Shown here: piece after piece, positions 27,135-34,590 of the stretch | Position numbering within the stretch: the stretch's first letter is position 1 | Layout of the letters: every line of letters starts with the position of its first letter | Assembly: GCF_012396505.1 (NCBI RefSeq) | Contig: NZ_JAAXPN010000001.1 | Span: 496,001 to 560,000 of the forward strand | Source: Periweissella fabalis | GTDB taxonomy: Bacteria; Bacillota; Bacilli; Lactobacillales; Lactobacillaceae | Length of the DNA: 64,000 bases | Reading direction: 5' to 3' | Program-made: the position numbers and the translations under genes | The notes under the pieces: generated by a model | Databases searched by the model: none | What the model saw: the letters and a program-made list of their open reading frames with translations, nothing else | What the model was told of the DNA's origin: nothing

Positions 27135-29318
27135 TCAAATACTTGCATCATTTTCTGGAAATACAAAAGTTATTTTATCATCATTAATTTTTAATTTAGC
27201 ATTAAATACTTTACCATTTTTACTTTTAAATCCTTTTAAAAGTTTCGTTTCTTGATTATTTATTAAATCACGTAATGCATTAATCGGAACTTTTTTGCCA
27301 CTCCATTGCTTTGGTAATGTAAAGCTGCAATCACCATCTTTACGATAATTTGAGCATCCATAGAATTTGCCTTTATCAACGATTGCACCTGTTTGGCAGC
27401 GGGGACAATTCCCCAATATTAGCTTTTCTTTTTGCCCTGGCTGTTGGGATTTGTATAGCGCAATTTTATTCTGTAGCTCTTGATCGTTAGCTATTCGTTC
27501 AGGCGTATTCACAATAATTTGCTTTACAAAATGTTTAATCTGATTTAAAAAATTCTCTGGTGTACGTGTTTGCATACTGATTTGTTGAAGAGCTAATTCC
27601 CACTTTGCTGTCATTTCAGGACTAACAAGGAGCGGTTGAGTTGCTACTGCTTGGCATAAAATTTTACCTGCGGGACTTACTATCAAATTATTTTTTTCAA
27701 CTGTTAAATACTTTTTTTGCTTCAACTTTTCAATAATATTAGCTCGAGTTGCCTCAGTACCAATTCCTTGTGTATCTTTCAAGATTGCTTGTTCTTGTGT
27801 ATCGCTAAGTTTCTTGGATACCATTTTCATTGCTGATATTAATGTCCCTTCAGTCAATAATTCAGGGGGTTGAGTAAACTTTTCTAACATTTTAACATCG
27901 GCATCAACTAGTTCACCAAGGACCAATTTAGGTAGAATCATTTCCTTTTCTTCTGGCTTTTTGGTATTACCAAATAACTCTTTCCAACCAACATTAGTTT
28001 CTGTTTTACCAACGCTTTTAAAATTAGTTTGGGATATTTTAAAAAGCAGTGTCGTTTCTAAATATCTATAGTGTGGTGCAAACATAGCTATTGTAGTTCG
28101 TAGTACCAATTGATATATTTTTTGCTCTAATTCACCAAGACTAGTTAATTTTTTAATATTTGGGATTGTTCGTGTAACAATAATTGCATGATGCTCTTGC
28201 ACCTTACTATCATTGACATAACGTGCTTGTGGCTCTAAATTTGGTGTTGCAAAATCAATCCCTAGAAAACGTTTGTATTTGACAAGAGTATCTTTTAAAT
28301 AATTGAACTCTTGTTTAGTAATGTAATTACAATCAGTCCGTGGATAAGTTACGAGTTTGGCTTCATACAAATTTTGTACTGCCCTTAATGTCGCACTAGC
28401 ACTAACCTTATATAGCTTATTGACCTGACTTTGTAAATCAGATAAAGAAAACAAACGTGGGCTTGCAATTGTTTTGGGGATCGTTATGGCATCAATCACC
28501 TCACCATATTGTTTACCTAAGTTAAGGTGATTGCTTTCCATAAATTCAACTAATTTTTTATCACCAAAAAACTTTTGATTTGGTTCTAATTTAGCACTAA
28601 ATTCTATTTTTGTTTTTGTTGTTATCAGTGCTTCCAATTGTAAATAACGCTCTGGAATGAAATTTTCAATTTCATCTTGACGTTCATGGACAATTTCTAG
28701 TGTTGGTGTTTGAACTCGACCAATTGAAAATGTTCCATCAATACCATATTTTTTTAGCAACAATGTAAACAATGGACTAGCATTCATACCAACTAACCAA
28801 TCACTAATTTCTCGTGTTTGAGCTTCTAGGTATTTTGGATAGAAGTCTATACCTGGCTTGAGATTGACAAATCCGGTTCGAATAGTTTCTCGCTCTAGGC
28901 TATTAATCCATAAACGTTGTATTTCAGTATTTTTAAAATTTACCTTAGCATATTTCATAATCGACCAGGCAATATTTTCACCTTCACGATCAGCATCTGT
29001 TGCAATTATTATTTTATTTGCTTGAGTTAGTAATCTTTTAACTACTTCAAATTGTTCTCGTTTGTCTACTGGAACAGTATATTGATATGTGTCTGGGAAA
29101 ATAGGCAAATTATCTAATGACCAATACTTATATTTTTCATCATATTTATCTGGTGTTACCAATTCAACCAAATGACCAAATCCATAAGTTATATAAGTCT
29201 CATTTGGAAAAATTGGATCACTAATTGTGTAGTAGCCAGCATGCTTTGTCGCAGCTGCAAAACTATCAGCATAAGCTTTAGCTTGGCTTGGCTTTTCAGC
29301 AAGAATTACAGTTATCAT
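27135..29318 (-). CDS. topB: DNA topoisomerase III (type IA)
   Basis: This 727-residue protein has a Toprim domain starting MITVILAEKPSQ, with TDADREG at about 107-113. The active-site tyrosine, in LVTYPRTDCNYI, is at about residue 325. GIGTEATRANII is another type IA hallmark. A C-terminal zinc-finger-like region follows (GNCPRCQTGAIVDKGKFYGC). TopB relaxes and decatenates DNA. The ATG at 29318 follows CGGAG; the in-frame extension to 29375 is not conserved-looking. The length matches both chromosomal and mobile-element TopB. No conjugation genes are nearby, so a chromosomal role is more likely. Confidence 0.93.
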   Translation of the reverse strand: MITVILAEKPSQAKAYADSFAAATKHAGYYTISDPIFPNETYITYGFGHLVELVTPDKYDEKYKYWSLDNLPIFPDTYQYTVPVDKREQFEVVKRLLTQANKIIIATDADREGENIAWSIMKYAKVNFKNTEIQRLWINSLERETIRTGFVNLKPGIDFYPKYLEAQTREISDWLVGMNASPLFTLLLKKYGIDGTFSIGRVQTPTLEIVHERQDEIENFIPERYLQLEALITTKTKIEFSAKLEPNQKFFGDKKLVEFMESNHLNLGKQYGEVIDAITIPKTIASPRLFSLSDLQSQVNKLYKVSASATLRAVQNLYEAKLVTYPRTDCNYITKQEFNYLKDTLVKYKRFLGIDFATPNLEPQARYVNDSKVQEHHAIIVTRTIPNIKKLTSLGELEQKIYQLVLRTTIAMFAPHYRYLETTLLFKISQTNFKSVGKTETNVGWKELFGNTKKPEEKEMILPKLVLGELVDADVKMLEKFTQPPELLTEGTLISAMKMVSKKLSDTQEQAILKDTQGIGTEATRANIIEKLKQKKYLTVEKNNLIVSPAGKILCQAVATQPLLVSPEMTAKWELALQQISMQTRTPENFLNQIKHFVKQIIVNTPERIANDQELQNKIALYKSQQPGQKEKLILGNCPRCQTGAIVDKGKFYGCSNYRKDGDCSFTLPKQWSGKKVPINALRDLINNQETKLLKGFKSKNGKVFNAKLKINDDKITFVFPENDASI

Positions 29319-29570
29319 TATTGTACTCCGAAAATAATCTTCATTATATCTAATTTGTTCGCTTTTTAAATCCACTCATTTTAGATTTTGTATTATACCA
29401 TCATAACAGATTTTGAACATTTTCCAAACGCTTGTTCTGTGCTAATTTGTATCTTGTTATCAACAAAATTAAATTTAAACATGTATCGTGGTAATGTGAT
29501 AGCAATCTTTTTTAAAGTAATTTACTATTAAAATACTCCCTAACTGTTAGACATATGCTAGCTATACACA

Positions 29571-29604
29571 AAAAAGCTAGGAAAAACAATTTTTCCTGGC
29601 TTTC
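29571..29604. terminator. Rho-independent terminator of the two-component operon
   Basis: AAAGCTAGGAAAAA / TTTTTCCTGGCTTT stem (one G-T pair) with a 3-nt loop, just after the histidine kinase gene. Confidence 0.8.
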
Positions 29605-29654
29605 TACTAGTATTTATCGCTAATGTACTTTTATAAATTTGTATATATCAATAA

Positions 29655-30692
29655 CTAATCTGTATAGATTGGTAATGCAACAGAAAAGCGACTTCCGGCT
29701 CCAATTTTTGATTTAACTGAAATTTTACCACCAAGTTTTTCAACTAAATTCTTAGTAATAAATAATCCTAAACCATGGCCACCAGTTGCTTGATTGCGTG
29801 ATTTTTCAACTCGATAAGTTCTCTGGAAAATTTTGGTTATATCTTCTTCTGGAATACCCTTACCCTCATCTACAACTTCTATATTAACCATATTGTTATC
29901 AACTTTAACATCTATCTGGATTGGTGTTCCACTTTGAGAGTATTTCAAGCTATTTTCAATTACATTATACAAAATACGATATACTACATCTTCATTAGCC
30001 TTAATTGCTGGAATAGTTTCAAAACCTGAAATCATAATTTCTCGTTGATCATGATCAATACGTGGTTTAAAGGCATTCAAAACTTTAATTAAAATATCAT
30101 CAACCATAATCTCGTCTGTGATAACGTTAGTATTTTCACTAGAATTGTCAATTGTTACCTGCATCAATTCATCAGCCAAAATAGTAATACGCTGTGCATT
30201 CTCTGAGACAGATTCTAAATAGCGTTTTTTTTCATCATCACTTAAAATATCATCTGATAATGCTTGGCCAATAGCAATTAATGAAGCAACTGGGGTTTTA
30301 ATATCATGAGAAAGATTAGCAATCATTTCATTTTTTTCTTTTTCACTTTGCTTAAGTTCTTCAACTTGCTGCGTAATTTGCTTTACCATTGTATTGTAAT
30401 CCTTGGTTAAAGCAGCTAATTCAGTAGCAAATGGATACTTATTAAGCGTAGTGTAATGACCTCGTGCATTTTGTTGGCTTGCTTTTTGCAAATTCATAAT
30501 TGTATCAAGCAACGGCTTAATGACAAAATAATTTATAATTGCAAATAGCAACGTTGAAATAATTGCAGTTGACATTACATAACTTGCTGTTCGAGTATCG
30601 ATGTACATTAATTTCAGAAAAATAGTTGTCCCAATAGCAATACACAATAATATACTTGCATAAATTAAACCGAGTAATTGCTTTAGTTTCAT
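29655..30692 (-). CDS. Two-component sensor histidine kinase
   Basis: Two membrane helices of this 345-residue protein (about 5-25 and 38-62) are separated by only about a dozen residues, so it has little extracellular sensor. Then come a HAMP-like linker, the phospho-acceptor box NLSHDIKTPVASL, the N box NVIENSLKYS, DEGKGIPEE, and GHGLGLFITK. It is a complete kinase of the intramembrane-sensing kind. The ATG overlaps the response-regulator stop by 4 bp (ATGA), so the two are translationally coupled. Downstream of the DoxX and DM13 genes on the same strand. Confidence 0.92.
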   Translation of the reverse strand: MKLKQLLGLIYASILLCIAIGTTIFLKLMYIDTRTASYVMSTAIISTLLFAIINYFVIKPLLDTIMNLQKASQQNARGHYTTLNKYPFATELAALTKDYNTMVKQITQQVEELKQSEKEKNEMIANLSHDIKTPVASLIAIGQALSDDILSDDEKKRYLESVSENAQRITILADELMQVTIDNSSENTNVITDEIMVDDILIKVLNAFKPRIDHDQREIMISGFETIPAIKANEDVVYRILYNVIENSLKYSQSGTPIQIDVKVDNNMVNIEVVDEGKGIPEEDITKIFQRTYRVEKSRNQATGGHGLGLFITKNLVEKLGGKISVKSKIGAGSRFSVALPIYTD

Positions 30693-31378
30693 GCGCTTAC
30701 CTCCAATTTATATCCAATGCCCCAGACTGTTTTAATAATTGGCATGCCAGGTTCTGTGCCAAATTGGTTCAATTTTTCACGGAGGCGATGAACATATACA
30801 TTTACTGTATTCATATCATCTAAAAATTCCGATTCCCAGACTAAATGCAATAATTCTGACTTAGAAAATACTTTATCAGGTTCTTTAGCTAATGTCCAAA
30901 GCAGTGTAAACTCTTTACTTGTTAATTCTATTAATTCATCATTAATAGTTGCTGTATAACGATCATGATCAATTACTAAATTTCCAAATTGTAATTTTTG
31001 TGATACTTCAGGGTATACTCGTCGTAAAATATTTTTCACACGTAAGACTAATTCTAAAGGATTGAACGGTTTTGTTAGGTAATCATCTGCTCCTAACGTT
31101 AATGAATAAAGTTTATCTTGGTTGGCACTTTTTGCCGAGATAAAAATAAACGTCATTTTTTCATATTTCTCAAGGACTTCTAAAATGAATTCATACCCAT
31201 CCATTTGAGGCATCATTATGTCGGTAATTATTAAGTCAATTACTTGATTATCCAATATTTGTAAAGCTAATTCTGCATCTGTTGCTTGAAAAACACCATA
31301 TCCCTCCTTTTCTAAGTACTTTTTTGCAATTTCGATGATTGTTTTTTCATCATCTACCAATAAGATATTTTTAGTCAT
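30689..31378 (-). CDS. OmpR/PhoB-family response regulator
   Basis: The receiver domain of this 229-residue protein opens NILLVDDEKTI. The phosphorylated Asp is in DLIITDIMMPQMDG, followed by ISAKSANQDK and DYLTKPFNPLEL. A C-terminal winged helix ends VNVYVHRLREKL ... TVWGIGYKL. The ATG at 31378 follows GGAGGGCGG; the longer in-frame start is unsupported. It is paired with the kinase just downstream. The genes it controls may include the DM13/DoxX pair next door, where an inverted repeat is present at 31469. Confidence 0.92.
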   Translation of the reverse strand: MTKNILLVDDEKTIIEIAKKYLEKEGYGVFQATDAELALQILDNQVIDLIITDIMMPQMDGYEFILEVLEKYEKMTFIFISAKSANQDKLYSLTLGADDYLTKPFNPLELVLRVKNILRRVYPEVSQKLQFGNLVIDHDRYTATINDELIELTSKEFTLLWTLAKEPDKVFSKSELLHLVWESEFLDDMNTVNVYVHRLREKLNQFGTEPGMPIIKTVWGIGYKLEVSA

Positions 31379-31468
31379 TATCCGCCCTCCAATGTAATTA
31401 GTAATTTGGTCTATGTATACGAAAAAATGCACGAGCCTTATAATGGCATCGTACTTTTTTCGTTTATT

Positions 31469-31492
31469 GAGAATGAAGTATGGGTCATTCTC
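31469..31492. promoter_or_regulatory. 8-8-8 inverted repeat before the response regulator
   Basis: GAGAATGA and TCATTCTC arms around 8 bases, in the 163-bp gap between doxX-like and response-regulator genes. It may be an operator or a processing hairpin; there is no T-tract. Confidence 0.4.
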
Positions 31493-31541
31493 GTTAAAGG
31501 CTATTGATTACTAGTATCAGGTATAGTGTATAAGAAATTAG

Positions 31542-31994
31542 CTACATCATCAATTCTTGATTTCGTTTTGCTTTAAATTTTGTAAGTAATTTAAACACTC
31601 GGTAATGGTTGGCACGTTTGAAGAATACAATCAATAATATTGCTACCAACATTTGAATTGGATAGATATAAATCATATTTGATAACCAATAATTGGTATT
31701 CATAAAGACAGCCCCTGCTAAAGCTCCCTTTGTAAGTACACCAAAAATTAAACCTAAACCAACGCAAACTTCTCCAAGCGGAATCAAAATATTGAATACA
31801 GGAAATAAGTGGCCTACAATATTAACAACGAAAGCTTGATACCAAGCTGGAATCCCATTACTTGTTTGGTGAATTGAATTAACTAACCCAAAAATATCAA
31901 AGTGTGCTTGAAACTTAAAGATACCTTGTTGTAACCAAGATAGTCCTAATAAGATTCTTACAATTGAAAAAATAATATTGCTAGCTTTCTGCAT
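31542..31994 (-). CDS. DoxX-family membrane protein
   Basis: The 150 residues form four hydrophobic segments in the DoxX layout: IVRILLGLSWLQQGIFKF, an IPLGEVCVGLGLIFGVLTKGA core, then MNTNYWLSN and IQMLVAILLIVFF. DoxX proteins are four-helix membrane proteins linked in several bacteria to quinone or thiol redox and oxidative stress. It begins 22 bp after the DM13 lipoprotein gene, so they are co-transcribed. This suggests a membrane redox module with DM13. Confidence 0.85.
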   Translation of the reverse strand: MQKASNIIFSIVRILLGLSWLQQGIFKFQAHFDIFGLVNSIHQTSNGIPAWYQAFVVNIVGHLFPVFNILIPLGEVCVGLGLIFGVLTKGALAGAVFMNTNYWLSNMIYIYPIQMLVAILLIVFFKRANHYRVFKLLTKFKAKRNQELMM

Positions 31995-32016
31995 CGATTT
32001 TCCTACTTTCAGTTAA

Positions 32017-32790
32017 TTATTTAACGTCAGCAGCACCAAATGTTACGTGTGCTTCATCACAGTGAATTAAAACTTGCTTGAAGTCTTTGATGTTAGTGCC
32101 AGCTGGAAGTTTAATTTTTTGGTTAGCATCAGTCAAACTAATTTTACCAAGGTTAATGGCACCGTTATCAACAGAGCCATCCTTTGAAAGGTAAATATGT
32201 AAGTCTGGACCAGCAACAGTTTTAAAGTTTGAAAGATCAATTTCATTACCATTAACTGTTACATCACCAGAAACTTGCTTACCATTTTGACCCTTAAATG
32301 AACCTGTTAATGAAGCAGCAGTGTCAGTAGTTGTTGCCATATTTGCATCTGCATTATATGTTGCATGACCAAATAATGCGTGGGCTTTATTACAGAAAAT
32401 TAAAACATCACTATACTTCTTAACATTTGTACCCTTTAGACTAAATGTTTGTGTCTTTTTAGTCAATGAAATTGGTGCTAAATCAACACCACTCTTAGGA
32501 TCAGTCCCTTTAGCTAAATAAACATGTAAATCTGGCCCAGCTGACGTACTAAAGTCAGTAAGCGTTAACTTATCACCTTTAATCGAAACATGCCCCGCAA
32601 CCTTCATTTTGTTATCGCCTTGGAAAGACCCAGTAAATCTAGCAGTATTAATTGTTTTAGTCATCGAGCTAGTTGCTTCACTACTCTTTGATGATGAAGA
32701 TGATTGAGCTGAATTACTACCACATGCTGCAAGTAAAATACCAGCTGCCCCAACGGCAAGTAAGGTTCCAAATAACTTAGATTTTTTCAT
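32017..32790 (-). CDS. Lipoprotein with two DM13 domains
   Basis: The 257-residue protein has a lipoprotein signal ending in ILLAACGS; the Cys at about residue 23 would be lipidated. A Ser-rich linker is followed by two repeats of about 95 residues: ARFTGSFQG ... GPDLHVYLAKG ... VLIFCNKAHALFG and SLTGSFKGQ ... GPDLHIYLSKD ... VLIHCDEAHVTFG. The GPDLHVYL block and near-terminal Cys define DM13 domains, proposed to bind a redox cofactor. The ATG at 32790 follows GGAGAA. It heads the DM13-DoxX-regulator-kinase set. Confidence 0.88.
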   Translation of the reverse strand: MKKSKLFGTLLAVGAAGILLAACGSNSAQSSSSSKSSEATSSMTKTINTARFTGSFQGDNKMKVAGHVSIKGDKLTLTDFSTSAGPDLHVYLAKGTDPKSGVDLAPISLTKKTQTFSLKGTNVKKYSDVLIFCNKAHALFGHATYNADANMATTTDTAASLTGSFKGQNGKQVSGDVTVNGNEIDLSNFKTVAGPDLHIYLSKDGSVDNGAINLGKISLTDANQKIKLPAGTNIKDFKQVLIHCDEAHVTFGAADVK

Positions 32791-33000
32791 GATGTATTCT
32801 CCTAAAATATAAATAGATTTGCTTTGTACTATCAAGCTATGTATACATCTTATCAACTAGTTCTTAATAAAGAATTACACGCCTATTTAATAACTATTAA
32901 CTGCTAATTTTTTTTAGTAATTAAAAAATGTTTGTCTCATAACTACCTTGTAGTAATAATTTAGACTACAAATATTTATTTAAAAACCAAGATACTAGTA

Positions 33001-33055
33001 TAAAACACGAATATCCCGACTAAACTTTAAATTCAGTCGGGATATTCGTGTTTTA
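33001..33055. terminator. Strong bidirectional terminator
   Basis: Perfect 21-base arms (inner ACACGAATATCCCGACT) around a 13-nt loop, T-rich on both sides. It lies downstream of the 33170 lipoprotein gene. The rest of 32791-33169 holds no gene I can support. Confidence 0.88.
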
Positions 33056-33169
33056 TCTTAACTAACTACTTTTCACTAGCCTCAAATAATTTAATAATGG
33101 CACTGATTTCATCATTTTCACATCTATAATCAGATACTAAGTAATCTTAAAAAGTGAATTTTATTAAGA

Positions 33170-34138
33170 CTATGGTTTTAAATTAATAATTTGTGCAGCA
33201 TAATTAATATCGTTTTGTTGCTTACGAGTCCGATATGTTGCCATAATTAAATCATGTAGTGAAATCTTCTCTTCTGGGTTAACAAGATCATTAGATTTCA
33301 TCTCTAATTCGTTGGCATTATACTTATAGCCTAGCTTAGGGCTTAGATTATAGTAGCCAACTTTTAAAGGCCCATCTTCAACATGCATGATTGAGAAACT
33401 TTCTTCATGTGCAATCGATGTAATTTTTTCGTTAGAAAGTGACATATAACTTTCAAGCATTGCACCAAGTTGTCGGTAATCAAATGTCATACCTTGGTAC
33501 TTAACTAGTTGCCATCTTGTATCTGGGCTTAATTTATTTAACTCTTTAGGAGTAGCTGTATAAATTTTGGTGAATGCTGTCACCAATTGCTTATTTTGTG
33601 AAAGCTTGACATAGATAAACCCTTTTTTAGCTTGGCTATTAGTTGTATTAACAAATACTAATGGTTTTCCATTATGGATAGTCATTAAGTATAAATGATC
33701 TGCATCTTTGAGACTTGCATTAGTCGCATCGGAATAAATTGCAACCACATTATAATTATATTTATCAGCACCGTCTTTACTAATTCCTAACTTCATCTGA
33801 CCACCATTATAAATTAAATTACGTTTACTAAAATCTTGTGGAAATGTATACCCTAAATAATTACTCCCAGCAACCCCTGGATAATAACGTAAAAAATGGC
33901 GAGCTGGTTTATATGATTTTTGCCATTGTTTTACGAACTGGTCTAATGCCAAACTTTGACGATTATTCCACTGAACATTTGGCAATGGCTGTTGTTGAGC
34001 TATTTGCTTAGTATTAGTCTCATTTCTTTTAAATTCAAGTGCCGATGCATTCTGTGTAGTAATCTGGTGATTACTACAGCCAACTAGGAACGGACTAATA
34101 AATAGTAACATTCCTACCAGTATTTTTTGTTTATTCAT
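33170..34138 (-). CDS. Lipoprotein, possibly DUF4767-like
   Basis: The 322-residue protein has a lipoprotein signal ISPFLVGCSN with the Cys at residue 21, then about 300 residues outside the membrane. The segment NNRQSLALDQFVKQWQKSYKPAR starts the domain, as in DUF4767-type surface lipoproteins of lactobacilli. This assignment is from memory of the pattern and is moderate. Monocistronic, behind GGGAG. Confidence 0.65.
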   Translation of the reverse strand: MNKQKILVGMLLFISPFLVGCSNHQITTQNASALEFKRNETNTKQIAQQQPLPNVQWNNRQSLALDQFVKQWQKSYKPARHFLRYYPGVAGSNYLGYTFPQDFSKRNLIYNGGQMKLGISKDGADKYNYNVVAIYSDATNASLKDADHLYLMTIHNGKPLVFVNTTNSQAKKGFIYVKLSQNKQLVTAFTKIYTATPKELNKLSPDTRWQLVKYQGMTFDYRQLGAMLESYMSLSNEKITSIAHEESFSIMHVEDGPLKVGYYNLSPKLGYKYNANELEMKSNDLVNPEEKISLHDLIMATYRTRKQQNDINYAAQIINLKP

Positions 34139-34330
34139 TCAATTACTCCCATTTTTAATACATCATTATATTCTATCGTTAATTAACGGATAATATCAAT
34201 TAAAACCCGATAAATTGTAAAAGTATTATCTAATCATTTCGTACTTTTAATTATTAAATAATTATAAAGTTTTAAAAAAAACATTAATATATTAAAATAT
34301 AACTATCAAATCAATTATTGGGGGATCATT

Positions 34331-34447
34331 TTGATTATTCTTTCTACTATTATTGGCCTATATTTTGCACGTAAGTTCCGTAATATACAAGCCTATATAA
34401 AAATTAAAACAAATAATAGTTCATCTAATAAAAAACGCATAAAATAA
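34331..34447 (+). CDS. Tiny membrane protein (38 aa, TTG start)
   Basis: The TTG at 34331 follows GGGGG with 6-base spacing. The product begins MIILSTIIGLYFARKFRNI: one hydrophobic helix, then a basic Lys/Asn/Ser tail ending KKRIK. It resembles small single-helix membrane peptides, including type I toxins, but no antisense RNA is evident. A family palindrome lies 13 bp downstream. The G5 ribosome site supports translation; function unknown. Confidence 0.5.
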   Translation: MIILSTIIGLYFARKFRNIQAYIKIKTNNSSSNKKRIK

Positions 34448-34460
34448 TTATGTTCAGAAT

Positions 34461-34512
34461 ATGGCAAAGGCCTCCTTGAAGAAAAATTTTTCTTCAAGGA
34501 GGCCTTTGCCAT
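34461..34512. repeat. 52-nt perfect palindrome, family member 4
   Basis: A loopless perfect inverted repeat: 26-base arms whose inner part is GGCCTCCTTGAAGAAAAA. Flanking bases extend the pairing with one bulge. No T-run follows. It lies between the 38-aa gene and the convergent Hsp70-like gene. Confidence 0.9.
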
Positions 34513-34590
34513 AATTCTTGATACTGCTAGTTTCTTCTAATTTTCTGCATTCACCTTGATTTTAAAGCCAACTATTACAAAAAGAATCTA

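Noticed and set aside
27135-29318. topB as a sign of an integrative or conjugative element
   Set aside because: No relaxase, integrase, attachment-site repeats or type IV secretion genes are near. A chromosomal TopB is simpler.
29172-29369. Small open frame opposite the topB start
   Set aside because: It lies over conserved Toprim codons and has no ribosome site.
7859-34512. The four palindromes as simple rho-independent terminators
   Set aside because: None is followed by a T-tract on either strand, and arms are far longer than the true terminators in this window, such as 23964-24002.
34331-34512. Type I toxin-antitoxin pair at the 38-aa gene
   Set aside because: No convergent or overlapping antisense promoter for an RNA antitoxin could be supported; the palindrome alone is not evidence.
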